Shown: positions 16,107 through 24,873, numbered from the stretch's first letter. The stretch is 44,841 nucleotides of DNA from Actinomycetota bacterium (GCA_005884575.1 VAWW01000067.1:6144-50984); one strand, 5' to 3'. Numbers and translations are program-made. Notes: a model not told the origin generated them from the letters alone.

Positions 16107-16577
16107 GTGACACGACCGCTGCTTCCTCGTCACTTCGCCCGGCGAGCCGTGTGCGTCGTCACGCGTGTCGGGCAGACGATGAACCGGCTGATCGAGGACT
16201 GCCTCGAGCCGGTCGGCCTCAAGCTCCGGCACTACACCGTGCTCAGCTCGCTCGCCGCCGCTGGCGCGATGTCGCAGCAGGAGATCGGCGGACTGCTGAG
16301 CATGGATCCCGCGACGACCGCGACGACGGTCGAAGAGCTCGAGCGGGACGGGCTGATCGTGCGCTACCGCGAGCCCGACAACCGGCGCAAGTACGCGGTC
16401 GAGCTCACCGCCGCCGGCCGCCGCACGATCAAGCGCGCCGAGCGGGCGCTCGACGAGCTCGAAGCCGATGTGCTCGGCGAGCTGCGCGCCGCCGACCGGA
16501 CGCAGCTGCGCCGGCTGCTCGGGGTGCTCGCCTACGGCGAGCGGTATCCGGAGCTCGTGCGCGGCCGAAGACGCTGA
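16107..16577 (+). CDS. MarR-family transcriptional regulator
   Basis: A 156-residue winged-helix regulator. An N-terminal dimerisation helix (MNRLIEDCLEPVGLKLRHYTVLSSLAAAG) is followed by the HTH (MSQQEIGGLLSMDPATTATTVEELERDGLI), the wing (VRYREPDNRRKYAVELTAAG) and a long C-terminal helix. The family senses small ligands or oxidants and usually represses its own gene and a divergent one. Here the divergent gene is DUF2000, with an inverted repeat in the gap. The GTG start is exactly 7 bases after TAACGT (16094-16099), so the message is probably leaderless. Its last 46 bases overlap the 3' end of the convergent dehydratase gene. Confidence 0.87.
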   Translation: MTRPLLPRHFARRAVCVVTRVGQTMNRLIEDCLEPVGLKLRHYTVLSSLAAAGAMSQQEIGGLLSMDPATTATTVEELERDGLIVRYREPDNRRKYAVELTAAGRRTIKRAERALDELEADVLGELRAADRTQLRRLLGVLAYGERYPELVRGRRR

Positions 16578-17527
16578 GGCGCGACGCCCTGCGACAGGAG
16601 CTGCGCGAAGTGTGCCGCGCCGACGTTGCCGCCGGAGAGCACGACGCCGACGCGCTGTCCGGCGACGTCGACGCCTCCGGCGAGCAGCGCTGCGACCCCG
16701 GCGGCGCGGCTCGGTTCGACGACGAGCTTCAGGCGCTCGAAGAGGAAGCGCATCGCGTCGACGAGCTCCCCGTCGCTGACCGTCACCACCTCGGCGCGTC
16801 CCTGGAGGATCGCGAACGGCACTGCGCCCGGCGAGGTCGTCTGGAGTCCGTCGGCGATCGTCCTCGGCACGTCGATTCGGATGCGCTCGCCGGTCTCCAG
16901 CGAGCGGCGGACGTCGTCGCCTGCCTCCGGCTCGACGCCGACGGCGCGGCGGCCTTCAGCGGCGAGAACTGTGCCGGCCAGCAGCCCGCCTCCGCCGAGC
17001 GGCGTCACGAGCATCTCCAGCACCGGCGCCTCCTCGAGCAGCTCGAGCGCCGCCGTCCCCTGCCCGGCGACGACCTCCGGGTGATCGAACGGCGGGATCA
17101 GCGCGAGCCCCTGCTCCTCGGCGAGCGTGCCGCCGAGCGCCTCGCGATCTTCGGTGTAGCGATCGTACGTCACGACCTCGGCGCCGTAGCCGCGAGTCGC
17201 CTCCAGCTTCGTCGGCGGCGCGTCCGTCGGCATCAGGATCACCGCGCGGGTGCCGAGCAGCGCCGCCGCGAGCGCCACCGCCTGGGCGTGGTTGCCGGAC
17301 GAGAACGCGGCGACGCCGCGCGTCCGCTGCACCTCCGGAAGCGAGGCGATCGCGTTGTAGGCGCCGCGGAACTTGAAGGCGCCGCCTCGCTGGAGGTTCT
17401 CCGCCTTGAGGAAGACCTGTGCGCCGGCCCGCGTGTCGAGCGTGCGTGATGTGAAGACGGGCGTGCGGTGGGCGACGCCGCGGAGACGTTCTGCGGCGGA
17501 CAGCACGTCGTCGCGGGTGACGGCCAC
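16532..17527 (-). CDS. Threonine/serine dehydratase-like PLP enzyme
   Basis: A 331-residue fold-type II PLP enzyme. [22 protein letters not shown] holds the Schiff-base Lys (GAFKFRGA). [17 protein letters not shown] binds the substrate carboxylate, [12 protein letters not shown] is the phosphate-binding glycine loop, and [10 protein letters not shown] is the C-terminal motif. It lacks the regulatory ACT domain of biosynthetic IlvA, so a catabolic threonine dehydratase or serine racemase-type activity is likely; these cannot be told apart by sequence alone. The GTG start is exactly 7 bases after TAGGAT on the minus strand, and longer in-frame readings are non-coding shadows. Overlaps the MarR gene by 46 bases tail to tail, which is unusual for two real genes. 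Confidence 0.86.
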   Translation of the reverse strand: MAVTRDDVLSAAERLRGVAHRTPVFTSRTLDTRAGAQVFLKAENLQRGGAFKFRGAYNAIASLPEVQRTRGVAAFSSGNHAQAVALAAALLGTRAVILMPTDAPPTKLEATRGYGAEVVTYDRYTEDREALGGTLAEEQGLALIPPFDHPEVVAGQGTAALELLEEAPVLEMLVTPLGGGGLLAGTVLAAEGRRAVGVEPEAGDDVRRSLETGERIRIDVPRTIADGLQTTSPGAVPFAILQGRAEVVTVSDGELVDAMRFLFERLKLVVEPSRAAGVAALLAGGVDVAGQRVGVVLSGGNVGAAHFAQLLSQGVAPQRLRPRTSSGYRSP

Positions 17528-17534
17528 GGGACCG

Positions 17535-17544
17535 ATCCTACGTT
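17535..17544. promoter_or_regulatory. Symmetric -10 box between dehydratase and metallopeptidase genes
   Basis: ATCCTACGTT reads TAGGAT on the minus strand (7 bases before the dehydratase GTG) and TACGTT on the plus strand (start point near 17551, about 28 bases before the metallopeptidase ATG), sharing the central TA. Confidence 0.45.
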
Positions 17545-17578
17545 TGCCGGATGGTGCGACCGTGGCAGAACGCGGGCA

Positions 17579-18454
17579 ATGCGCTTCCGTCGCGACGCCG
17601 GCCTCGATCCGTCCCAGGTGCAGGACCGGCGCGGCATGCGGGGCGGCGGGGGCATCGCGGTCGGCGGGGGCGGACTCGGGGTCGCCGGGCTCGTCATCTA
17701 CCTGCTGATCACGTTCCTCTCGGGCGGCAGCGGCGGCCTCGGCGGCCCGCTCGGGAACCTCGACGGGTCGACCGTCTCCCAGGCGCCGCCGAGTCAAGCG
17801 CTCGGCAGCGAGTGCCGGACAGGCGCGGACGCGAACGCGCGTCAGGACTGCCGCATCGTCGCCGACGTGAACAGCATCCAGAAGTTCTGGTCGGGGGCGG
17901 TGCGCAACTACGAGCCTGCGCAGACCGTCTTCTTCACCGGCTCGACCGACACCAGCTGCGGACAGGCCTCGAGCGACGTCGGCCCGTTCTACTGTCCCAT
18001 GGACAAGCGCGTCTATATCGATCTCGGCTTCTTCGACGAGCTGCAGAGCCGCTTCGGCGCCCGCGGCGGGCCGTTCGCGGAGGCCTACGTCCTCGCGCAC
18101 GAATACGGCCATCACGTCCAGGACCTGCTCGGCGACCTGGGGCGCGGCGCGGGCGCGGCCGGTCCGAGCGGCGGTTCGGTGCGCACCGAGCTCCAGGCCG
18201 ATTGCTACGCGGGCGTCTGGGCCCATAACGCGGTCGACACGGGCCTGATCGTCGACATCACGGAGGCGGACGTCGCCGAGGGACTCGACGCGGCCGCAGC
18301 AGTCGGCGACGACCGGATCCAGTCCGAGACGCAGGGTGAGGTCGATCCGGAAACGTGGACACACGGCTCGTCGGCCCAGCGGCAGCACTGGTTCAGCGTC
18401 GGCTATCGCAGCGGGCGGTCCGCCGACTGCGACACGTTCGGCGCGAAGATCTAG
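17579..18454 (+). CDS. Neutral zinc metallopeptidase (YpfJ family)
   Basis: A 291-residue protein of the YpfJ / putative neutral zinc metallopeptidase family. A basic N-terminus ([19 protein letters not shown]), which is the usual start of the family, precedes a Gly-rich stretch and one membrane segment ([15 protein letters not shown]). The extracellular domain has two Cys-rich stretches ([31 protein letters not shown]) and the zinc motif [13 protein letters not shown], followed by [15 protein letters not shown], which carries the third-ligand Glu region. The natural substrate of the family is unknown. The start is chosen by family agreement. The upstream ATG at 17551, which sits 6 bases after TACGTT, is in another frame and gives no sensible protein. 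Confidence 0.85.
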   Translation: MRFRRDAGLDPSQVQDRRGMRGGGGIAVGGGGLGVAGLVIYLLITFLSGGSGGLGGPLGNLDGSTVSQAPPSQALGSECRTGADANARQDCRIVADVNSIQKFWSGAVRNYEPAQTVFFTGSTDTSCGQASSDVGPFYCPMDKRVYIDLGFFDELQSRFGARGGPFAEAYVLAHEYGHHVQDLLGDLGRGAGAAGPSGGSVRTELQADCYAGVWAHNAVDTGLIVDITEADVAEGLDAAAAVGDDRIQSETQGEVDPETWTHGSSAQRQHWFSVGYRSGRSADCDTFGAKI

Positions 18455-19770
18455 CCGGCGACGGCGAGCAGGGCGTGGGCCACGTCGGGGTCGAACTGCG
18501 TGCCGCTGCACCGCAGCAGCTCCGCCCTCGCGTCTTCGAGCGGCAGCGCCTTCCGGTACGGCCGGTCTGTCGTCATCGCGTTGAAGGCGTCGCAGCAGCA
18601 GACGATCCGGGCGACAAGCGGGATGTCCGCGCCGGCGAGCCCGTCCGGGTAGCCGCCGCCGTCCCAGCGTTCGTGGCAGGAGCGGACGATCCGGCCGACG
18701 CGCCCGAGGAGCCCGCCGATCTGCTCGAGCATCCGCTCGCCCTCGATCGTGTGCGTGTTGATGATCGCGCGCTCGGCCGCGTCGAGCGGGCCGGGCTTGT
18801 TGATGATCTCCGCCGGGATCCGGACCTTGCCGATGTCGTGGAGCAGCGCGGCGAACTCGGCGTCGCGACGGTGACCCGCGTCGAGACGGAGGCGGTCCGC
18901 GACCGCAACGGTGAGCTCGACGACGTCGCGGCTGTGCGAGCCGGTGTAGGCGTCGTCGGCCTCGATCACGTCGCCGAGCAGGAGCGCCGTTCCGCGGTAC
19001 GCGGTCGAGAGCTCGAGAGCGTGATCGATCCGAACCTGGCGCTCGCGCGCGAAATACGCGAGCAGGCCGACCAGCGGTAGGGCGACGAGGACTGCCGCAG
19101 GCCGTGCGGAGGTTGCAAATCCGAGCATCAAGCCGATCGGTGCGAGCGAGGCGTCGACCATGAACGACCAGCGCATCTCCTTCGCGTGACCGCGCGGTCC
19201 GATGCCGTAGGAGACGAGGGCCCAGGGCGCGGTCGCGGCGAAGTCGAACGCGAACTGCGCGGCGAGCGCCCCCAGGTAAATCGGCCATGCGCTCCAGGCG
19301 TGCTTCGGGTGCGCCGCGGTCAAGACGAGCGCCGGCCCGAGCGCATGCGCCGCGCTTCCCAGCAGAAGCGGTACCCGGTCGATCGGGAGCCTGCGGCGCA
19401 GGAGCTCAGGGGCGCGCGCGAGCACCAACGCCCCGGCGACGGCGAGCGGCACGAGCGCCGGCGGGAGGATCAACAGCATCGGCACGAGCACGAGCTGGGT
19501 CGGGATCGCCCAGCCGCTCCCGACCTCGAAGTTGACCCGCGAGACGACCGCGTAGACGAGGACGAGCAGGATGAAGATCGCCGGCCGGGGCGCCGCGGCG
19601 GTCGCGGCCAGGCCGCCGGCCGAGCCGAGGAAGATCCCGCCGGTGAGCCACGCGACCAGCCGGTCGCGGCCGGGCATGCGCGCGCCGTCGCGCGAGCGGA
19701 GCTCTTCGATCAGGCGGGTCTCGTCGGCGTGGGGCGCCGGTGCCGCAGCAGGAGCCTCGATTGTCGCCAC
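18451..19770 (-). CDS. Membrane-bound HD-GYP domain phosphodiesterase-like protein
   Basis: A 439-residue protein. An N-terminal cytoplasmic tail is followed by a membrane region of about six segments (residues 40-225), then a C-terminal HD-GYP domain: [56 protein letters not shown] and [14 protein letters not shown]. All catalytic HD residues are present. The GYP triplet is conserved within WDGGGYPDG, so c-di-GMP hydrolysis is plausible. No GGDEF or EAL domain is present; the membrane part may sense a signal. The GTG start gives MATIEAP. Its stop overlaps the metallopeptidase stop by 4 bases, tail to tail. Confidence 0.88.
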   Translation of the reverse strand: MATIEAPAAAPAPHADETRLIEELRSRDGARMPGRDRLVAWLTGGIFLGSAGGLAATAAAPRPAIFILLVLVYAVVSRVNFEVGSGWAIPTQLVLVPMLLILPPALVPLAVAGALVLARAPELLRRRLPIDRVPLLLGSAAHALGPALVLTAAHPKHAWSAWPIYLGALAAQFAFDFAATAPWALVSYGIGPRGHAKEMRWSFMVDASLAPIGLMLGFATSARPAAVLVALPLVGLLAYFARERQVRIDHALELSTAYRGTALLLGDVIEADDAYTGSHSRDVVELTVAVADRLRLDAGHRRDAEFAALLHDIGKVRIPAEIINKPGPLDAAERAIINTHTIEGERMLEQIGGLLGRVGRIVRSCHERWDGGGYPDGLAGADIPLVARIVCCCDAFNAMTTDRPYRKALPLEDARAELLRCSGTQFDPDVAHALLAVAG

Positions 19771-19928
19771 TGCGAAAAGATCGGCACCGCGATGGGGCGA
19801 GTTGAGGTTCGGCGCCCCTAAGCCCTCGTTCGAGGGATTGATGTACCCCTACAGGGTGATTGCCGCGTCTTCAGGTGACGGCGACGGTGAGACCAACTTC
19901 TGTGGCGTCGATCTCGAGGTGGGTTTCT
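19771..19928. other. Intergenic region with two small inverted repeats
   Basis: This gap separates the divergent HD-GYP and secreted-protein genes. It holds a perfect hairpin CCCTCGTTCGAGGG (19823-19836) and an ACCC/GGGT inverted pair in TACCCCTACAGGGTGA (19844-19859). The second resembles a LuxR-type operator, but the regulator is unknown. I see no gene in it. Confidence 0.35.
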
Positions 19929-20567
19929 GTGGCAACTCTTCGCGTACGTCTAGCTCTCACCGTCGTCGCGGCTGCGGCGGTCGCGGCGGTTGCGGCCTTC
20001 GCGGCGTCGCCGGCGCACGCGCTGCTCGGAATCGGCCTCGGCGGCAGCAACTGCCCGTCGACCGGCTCGCAGGTGTTCCAGCCGCTCGACGGCGACAAGA
20101 ACTCGTACTACCTGGCTCCGAACGGCGGACTCGAGAACGGCTCGTACGGATGGTCGTTGGGCGGCGGCTCGTCGGTCGTCTACGGCAACCAGACGGTGCT
20201 CGCGACCGGAACGCACTCGCTATCGCTGCCGAGCGGCAGCAGGGCGGCCAGCCCCGTCCTCTGTCTCGGCCCGAAAGACGTGTACATCCGCATGTTCGGC
20301 TCGGACGTCGGCGGCACGGACTCCGGCCTTCGCGTGCGGGTTGTCTGGTACGGCCTGCTGAACGTCGTGCTCGGGATCACCGATGCCACGACGTACGCAC
20401 CCGGCGGACCCTGGGCGGCCCAGGGCCGGCTCGACTCGGGCGGCGGCGGAAACATCCTGATTCCGCTCCTCGGCTCGACGTCGGCGCGAGTCCAGATCAC
20501 GCCGATCGGAAGCGGCAGCAAGTGGCGGATCGACGATCTGTATGTCGATCCGTGGCTGATGGGCTGA
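19929..20567 (+). CDS. Secreted protein of unknown function
   Basis: A 212-residue protein. The N-terminus (ATLRVRLALTVVAAAAVAAVAAFAASPAHA region) is a long Ala-rich signal peptide with an A-H-A cleavage site. The mature part begins LLGIGLGGSNCPSTGSQVFQ and continues with PLDGDKNSYYLAPNGGLENGSYGWSL, reminiscent of carbohydrate-binding/jelly-roll modules (a guess), ending WRIDDLYVDPWLMG. Only two Cys are present, compatible with one disulfide. I do not recognise the family. The GTG start has GAGGTGGG 6 bases upstream and begins right before the basic n-region. A strong terminator follows 29 bases after the stop, so the gene is transcribed alone. Confidence 0.7.
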   Translation: MATLRVRLALTVVAAAAVAAVAAFAASPAHALLGIGLGGSNCPSTGSQVFQPLDGDKNSYYLAPNGGLENGSYGWSLGGGSSVVYGNQTVLATGTHSLSLPSGSRAASPVLCLGPKDVYIRMFGSDVGGTDSGLRVRVVWYGLLNVVLGITDATTYAPGGPWAAQGRLDSGGGGNILIPLLGSTSARVQITPIGSGSKWRIDDLYVDPWLMG

Positions 20568-20596
20568 GCCCGGAGCACTTTTCGCAGTTTCGGCAC

Positions 20597-20624
20597 GAAG
20601 GCGTCACACACCTGTGACGCCTTC
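20597..20624. terminator. Hairpin terminator after the secreted-protein gene
   Basis: GAAGGCGTCAC (20597-20607) and GTGACGCCTTC (20614-20624) form a perfect 11-base-pair stem with a 6-base loop, 29 bases after the stop of the secreted-protein gene. No T run follows. It ends just upstream of the -10 box of the next gene. Confidence 0.7.
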
Positions 20625-20642
20625 TGCCGTACCGTCGTCTTC

Positions 20643-20900
20643 ATGGCGAAGACGGCGACACCCTGGGGGTCCGCGGAGGTCGTCGAGGAGCTGACCGTGC
20701 CGCAGCGATCCGGCGAGAAACGGTTCGCGTCGAAGGTGCAGCTGCTCGAGACAAAGGCGGGCGAGCGGCTCGTCCGGTTCGCGTATTCGACGAACGGGAC
20801 GAATCGGCGCGGGCCCGTGACGCTGCGAGTGAAGGACCTCGAGACGCTGCACAAGCGCCTGGAGGAGCATCCGGCGCTCGCGAAAGTGCTAGGGCTCTAG
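20643..20900 (+). CDS. Small conserved-type hypothetical protein
   Basis: An 85-residue basic protein (MAKTATPWGSAEVVEELTVP...). It has a predicted beta-rich middle (FASKVQLLETKAGERLVRFAYST, GPVTLRVKDL) and a C-terminal helix (DLETLHKRLEEHPALAKVLGL). The strand pattern plus basic charge is a little like PC4-type nucleic-acid-binding proteins, but this is only an impression. The ATG is exactly 7 bases after TACCGT (20630-20635), so it is probably leaderless, with its own promoter between the terminator and the start. It ends 4 bases into the convergent purQ gene. Confidence 0.72.
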   Translation: MAKTATPWGSAEVVEELTVPQRSGEKRFASKVQLLETKAGERLVRFAYSTNGTNRRGPVTLRVKDLETLHKRLEEHPALAKVLGL

Positions 20901-21577
20901 GCGATGGCGAGTGCGCGCGACCGGGCAGAGTCGACGAGCGAGGCGAGCACGAACGCTCCGTCCGCCGAGCCGAGCAGCGGGTCGACGGCGTGCTCCGGGT
21001 GGGGCATGAGCCCCATCACGTTCCGGTGCTCGTTGACGACGCCGGCGATGTCGTCGACCGAGCCGTTCACCGGTTCGCCGTACCGGAGGACGACCTGCTC
21101 CTGGGGGAGGTGGTCGGGCCTGATGTAGCAGCCCTCGCCGTGCTTGACCGGCATGACGAGCGTCTGCCCCGGTCCGCAGCGTGCCGTGAACGGCGTGTCG
21201 GTCCGCTCGACGGTCAGCCGCACGTCGCGGCAGACGTAGGTGAGCGACTCGTTCGCGCGCAGCGCGCCGGGAAGCAGCCCCGCCTCGCAGAGGATCTGGA
21301 AGCCGTTGCAGACGCCGAGGACGAGGCCGCCGTCCGCGGCGAACGCCGCCACGGCGTTCATCACGGGCGAGAGACGCGCGATGGCGCCGCAGCGCAGGTA
21401 ATCGCCGTACGAAAAGCCGCCCGGGAGGACGACGGCGTCGAGATCCGGCAGCTGCTCTTCCGCGTGCCAGACGGGAACGGCCTCGGCGTCGAGCGCCGCC
21501 AGCGCCCAGAGCATGTCGCGGTCGTCGAGCGAGCCCGGAAAGGTGACGACGCCGATGCGCGGCTGCGGGCTAGCCAT
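20897..21577 (-). CDS. purQ: FGAM synthase glutaminase subunit PurQ
   Basis: Class I glutamine amidotransferase that supplies ammonia to PurL. The 226-residue protein starts PRIGVVTFPGSLDDRDMLWAL and contains LPGGFSYGDYLRCGAIA. The nucleophile Cys is in LVLGVCNGFQILCEAGLLPG, and the catalytic His-Glu pair is in GLMPHPEHAVD. Length is normal. It follows purS with an 8-base overlap, so the two small subunits are made together, while the large subunit PurL is encoded 12 kb away. Last gene of the purB-purC-purS-purQ block. Confidence 0.95.
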   Translation of the reverse strand: MASPQPRIGVVTFPGSLDDRDMLWALAALDAEAVPVWHAEEQLPDLDAVVLPGGFSYGDYLRCGAIARLSPVMNAVAAFAADGGLVLGVCNGFQILCEAGLLPGALRANESLTYVCRDVRLTVERTDTPFTARCGPGQTLVMPVKHGEGCYIRPDHLPQEQVVLRYGEPVNGSVDDIAGVVNEHRNVMGLMPHPEHAVDPLLGSADGAFVLASLVDSARSRALAIA

Positions 21578-21809
21578 CGAGCGAGATCTCGTACGACTCG
21601 ACGAGCGGGTTCGCCAGCAGCTGCTCGCACATCCGCTCGACCTCGGCGCGCGCGGCGGCGGGATCGCTCGCCTCGACCTCGAGATCGACGACGCGGCCGA
21701 CGCGCGCGTCCCGCACCGCGAAGCCGAGGTGCCCGAGCGCCGACTCGACCGCCTCCCCCTGGGGGTCGAGGATCCCCTGCTTCGGACGAACGAGGACCGT
21801 CGCCTTCAT
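21570..21809 (-). CDS. purS: FGAM synthase small subunit PurS
   Basis: A 79-residue protein that bridges PurQ and PurL in the FGAM synthase complex. The sequence MKATVLVRPKQGILDPQGEAV, then ALGHLGFAVRDARVGRVVDLEVE and a C-terminal MCEQLLANPLVESYEISLDG, is the canonical ferredoxin-like PurS pattern in full. The ATG overlaps the purC stop as ATGA, and its own end overlaps the purQ start by 8 bases. The frame is open further upstream, but only as purC read out of phase. Confidence 0.95.
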   Translation of the reverse strand: MKATVLVRPKQGILDPQGEAVESALGHLGFAVRDARVGRVVDLEVEASDPAAARAEVERMCEQLLANPLVESYEISLDG

Positions 21810-22666
21810 CGCAGCACCGCGTCCGGGTCGTCCACGTAGTCGTCGAACTCGACCTCGGTGAGCCGCTCGAACGCCTCGAGGTAGCGCGCCCGCGTCCCCG
21901 CGACGACGTCTTCCGGAAGCTCGGGGCCGGGATCCGTCTTGTCCCAGCCCAGCGTCTCGCAGTAGTCGCGGACGAACTGCTTGTCGAAGGAGGGAGGGGT
22001 GGAGTCCGGCGCGTACTCGTCGGCCGGCCAGAAGCGCGACGAGTCCGGCGTGAATGCCTCGTCGCCGAGCACGAGCCGGCCGCGCTCGTCGACGCCGAAT
22101 TCGAGCTTCGTGTCGGCGAGGATGATCCCGCGCTCCCGAGCCCAGCCGGACGCGTACCGGTAGAGCTGGATCGACGTCTCCTCGACCTCGGCGAAGCGCT
22201 CGTCCCCGATCAGCTCGGCCGCCTGCTCGCCGGTGATGTTCTCGTCGTGTCCCGTCTGCGCCTTCGTTGCCGGCGTGAAGATCGGTGACGGCAACTGTGC
22301 CGATTCGACGAGGCCTTCCGGAAGCCGATGCCCGCAGACCTCGCCGGTCGCCTTGTAGTCCTTCCAGCCCGAGCCCGCAAGATATCCGCGCACGACGCAC
22401 TCGATCGGCAGCATCTCGAGCCTCCGGCACTCGGTCGAGCGACCGTCGTCGCGCAGCGCCAGCAGGTGGTGCGGGACGATGTCCTCGGTGCGTGCGAACC
22501 AGAACGCGGAGAGCCCCGTGAGCACGCGCCCCTTGTCCGGGACCGGCGTCGGCAGGACGACGTCGAATGTCGAGATCCGGTCGCTCGCGACGAGTAACAG
22601 GCGGTCGTCGTCGAGCGCATAGATCTCGCGGACCTTGCCGCTGGCGACGTGGACGGCATCAGGCAT
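21806..22666 (-). CDS. purC: SAICAR synthetase PurC
   Basis: Joins aspartate to CAIR using ATP. The 286-residue protein shows VASGKVREIYALDDDRLLLVASDRIS at the N-terminus (ATP site) and FDVVLPTPVPDKGRVLTGLS, then CVVRGYLAGSGWKDY, SPIFTPATKAQTGHDENI, ILADTKLEFGV (metal/substrate site) and DEAFTPDSSRFWPAD, all signature blocks of the longer PurC type. The ATG overlaps the 3' end of purB by 8 bases and the stop overlaps purS. All four genes of this block therefore overlap and are probably co-translated. Confidence 0.96.
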   Translation of the reverse strand: MPDAVHVASGKVREIYALDDDRLLLVASDRISTFDVVLPTPVPDKGRVLTGLSAFWFARTEDIVPHHLLALRDDGRSTECRRLEMLPIECVVRGYLAGSGWKDYKATGEVCGHRLPEGLVESAQLPSPIFTPATKAQTGHDENITGEQAAELIGDERFAEVEETSIQLYRYASGWARERGIILADTKLEFGVDERGRLVLGDEAFTPDSSRFWPADEYAPDSTPPSFDKQFVRDYCETLGWDKTDPGPELPEDVVAGTRARYLEAFERLTEVEFDDYVDDPDAVLR

Positions 22667-23972
22667 GGACGGGCTCCTTCTCCGTCAGCGCGGCAAGCCG
22701 CTCGAAGACGGTGTCGATGTGGCGTGTGTAGGCGGTGAGGTCGAAGACGACGTCGAGGTCGATGCGGCGGGCGATCTCCGGATCGGCGCGGACCAGCTCG
22801 CGAAAGTCGGTCTCCTCGTCCCAGGCGCGCATCGCGTTCCGCTGCGTCAGGCGATACGCCTCGTCGCGCGGCAGTCCGGACTCGACGAGCCCGAGCAGGA
22901 CGCGTTGGCTGAAGAAGAGGCCGTGGCTCGCGTCGAGGTTGCGGCGCATCCGCTCCGTGCGGACCACGAGGCCGTCGATCAGCCAGGCGAAGCGGTCGAG
23001 CATGTAGTCGACGGCCAGGAACGCGTCGGGAATCGCGACGCGCTCGGCCGATGAATGGGAGATGTCGCGCTCGTGCCAGAGGGGGACGTTCTCCAGGCCG
23101 ACGAGCGCGTAGCCGCGCACGACCCGCGCGAGCCCGCAGATGCGCTCGGCGACGACCGGATTCCGCTTGTGCGGCATCGCCGACGATCCCTTCTGGCCGC
23201 GGCCGAACCGCTCCTCCACCTCGGCGACCTCCGTACGCGCGAGGTGGCGGATCTCGAGTGCGAACTTGTCGAGCGAGGAGGCGAGGATCGCGAGCGCCGC
23301 GAGGAGCTCGGCGTGGCGGTCGCGCTGCACGATCTGCGTCGAGCTCGGTGCGGGCTCGAGACCGAGCCGCTCGCACGCGATCCGCTCGACCTCGGGATCG
23401 GTCGCGGAGTAGGTGCCGACGGCGCCGGAGAGCTTGCCGACGCGGGTGCCGTCGAGCGCACGGCGGAGCCGGCTGCGGTTTCGGTCGAGCTCGAAGGCCC
23501 AGCCGGCGAGCTTGAGGCCGAACGTGATCGGCTCCGCGTGGACGCCGTGCGTGCGGCCGATCTGGAGCGTGTCCTTGTGCTCGTGCGCGCGCGCCGCGAC
23601 TGCGTCGAGCGCGCGCTCGACGCCCTCGAGGATCAGCTCGCCGGCGCGGCGGATCTGCAGGGCCAGGGCGGTGTCGACGACGTCGGAGGACGTCAGTCCG
23701 TAGTGGAACCAGCGCCCTTCCTCGCCGAGCTGCTCGGCGACGGCGTCGACGAACGCTGCGGTGTCGTGCTGCAGGATCTCTTCGAGCTCGGCGACGCGCT
23801 GCGAGGACGGGGTCTTCGCCTTCTCGCGGATCGCGCGTGCCGTTTCGGCCGGGACTGCGCCCAGCTCGGCCCACGCGTCGAGCGCCGCCAGCTCGACCTC
23901 GAGCCAGGTTTCGAGCTTGCCCTCGTCCGACCAGATCCTGGCCATCGCCGGTCGCGAGTAGCGGGCGATCAC
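22659..23972 (-). CDS. purB: Adenylosuccinate lyase PurB
   Basis: Cleaves SAICAR in the IMP pathway and adenylosuccinate in AMP synthesis. The 437-residue protein starts VIARYSRPAMARIWSDEGKLETWLEVE, the family opening. It contains HYGLTSSDVVDTALALQ, QIGRTHGVHAEPITFGLKLAGW (catalytic His), QRDRHAELLAAL, and the signature loop GSSAMPHKRNPVVAERICGLAR with the catalytic Ser. I take the GTG at 23972, because it lies exactly 7 bases after a TACACT -10 box and fits the family N-terminus. Readings further upstream have no similarity. First gene of the purB-purC-purS-purQ block. Confidence 0.95.
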   Translation of the reverse strand: MIARYSRPAMARIWSDEGKLETWLEVELAALDAWAELGAVPAETARAIREKAKTPSSQRVAELEEILQHDTAAFVDAVAEQLGEEGRWFHYGLTSSDVVDTALALQIRRAGELILEGVERALDAVAARAHEHKDTLQIGRTHGVHAEPITFGLKLAGWAFELDRNRSRLRRALDGTRVGKLSGAVGTYSATDPEVERIACERLGLEPAPSSTQIVQRDRHAELLAALAILASSLDKFALEIRHLARTEVAEVEERFGRGQKGSSAMPHKRNPVVAERICGLARVVRGYALVGLENVPLWHERDISHSSAERVAIPDAFLAVDYMLDRFAWLIDGLVVRTERMRRNLDASHGLFFSQRVLLGLVESGLPRDEAYRLTQRNAMRAWDEETDFRELVRADPEIARRIDLDVVFDLTAYTRHIDTVFERLAALTEKEPVHA

Positions 23973-23979
23973 TCGTGCC

Positions 23980-23985
23980 AGTGTA
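23980..23985 (-). promoter_or_regulatory. -10 box of the purB operon
   Basis: TACACT on the minus strand, with 7 bases to the purB GTG start, identical in sequence and spacing to the purM box. It implies a leaderless transcript for purB-purC-purS-purQ. No convincing -35 box was seen at the usual distance. Upstream, 24000-24153 holds no gene; short repeats of CTTTCG near 24028-24050 might be regulatory. Confidence 0.5.
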
Positions 23986-24153
23986 GAGGGCTCCACGGCC
24001 GTCACCCGCCGACAAGGAATCGGCACACTTTCGGCCCACTTTCGCGCGCCTTCGCGTGGCACCCTTCGTGTGCCCCGTGGGTGGGTGGAGGGGTAGGGAT
24101 GGGTCCCGCCGCCGTGTCCGGAACCGACGTGTCCGCGGCGGACTCGGCCTTGG

Positions 24154-24873
24154 TTAGTGCAGGGCAAACGTGACGTTCACGACGGCGGTCACGTCCTTGC
24201 GGAGCGTGGACGTGTCGTACGTGCCGTAGTCGGACACGTCCGTCGAGTTCGGACTCGTGACCTGGAAGACGCCGACGTCGACGCCGCGTAGGCTGCCGAG
24301 CCTCCCGCCCGACGCGGCGATCAGCACGCGCGCCCGCCGCTGCGCGTCCCTCGTGGCCGTGGCGAGCAGGCGCGGGCGCAGCTCGGGAAGGCGCGTGAAG
24401 ATGTACTGCGGCGGATCGGCCGCGAGCGGCACGCCGTCCGCGAGGAGCCTCGCGCTTCGTTCCGCGATCGCGGCGATGGCGCCGACTCGGTTCGAGCGCA
24501 GCTGGAAGCTGCGCGTCAGCCGGTAGTCCGAGATCGGGTTGCCCTCGTCGTCGATGTCTCCGGGAGCGAGCGCCGCCACGGGCGTCGCGGTCAGCTCACC
24601 GGCTGTCACGCCCTCCTGCGTGAAGAACGTGCGGACGCGTGCCGTCCACGCGGCGAGCTGCTTCAAGGCCGCCGGAGCCGTCCCCGCGCGGGCGCTCACG
24701 TGTGCATCCCACACGATGTAATCCGAGACGATCCGCTGCTTCGCCGAGCCGGTGACGGAGATCGTGTTGCTGGGACTCCGCGCCCGGATGCCGTCGGCGA
24801 TCAGCGAGGAGCCGACGCCGATTGCGACGGCGAGTGCGAGAAGTCCTGCGAGAAGCGGCAGTCGGTCGCGCAT
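24154..24873 (-). CDS. SIMPL (DUF541) domain periplasmic/secreted protein
   Basis: A 239-residue protein with an uncleaved or cleaved N-terminal hydrophobic segment (LPLLAGLLALAVAIGVGSSLIADGI), followed by the SIMPL/DUF541 domain. It opens with ISVTGSAKQRIVSDYIVWDAHVSA, the usual start of these domains, and has EGNPISDYRLTRSFQLRS and ATATRDAQRRARVLIAASGGRLG, the conserved helix and turn. SIMPL proteins are exported and implicated in oxidative stress or envelope functions; a molecular activity is not established. The ATG lies 6 bases after TAGGCT, which itself overlaps the purE stop codon, so it has its own leaderless promoter 9 bases downstream of purE. Confidence 0.82.
   Translation of the reverse strand: MRDRLPLLAGLLALAVAIGVGSSLIADGIRARSPSNTISVTGSAKQRIVSDYIVWDAHVSARAGTAPAALKQLAAWTARVRTFFTQEGVTAGELTATPVAALAPGDIDDEGNPISDYRLTRSFQLRSNRVGAIAAIAERSARLLADGVPLAADPPQYIFTRLPELRPRLLATATRDAQRRARVLIAASGGRLGSLRGVDVGVFQVTSPNSTDVSDYGTYDTSTLRKDVTAVVNVTFALH

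Noticed and set aside
16532..19288. A 918-codon minus-strand frame through the dehydratase and beyond
   Set aside because: Only the last 331 residues match the dehydratase. Upstream it is an antisense shadow of the metallopeptidase and an out-of-phase reading of the HD-GYP gene, and a GTG with its own -10 box marks the real start.
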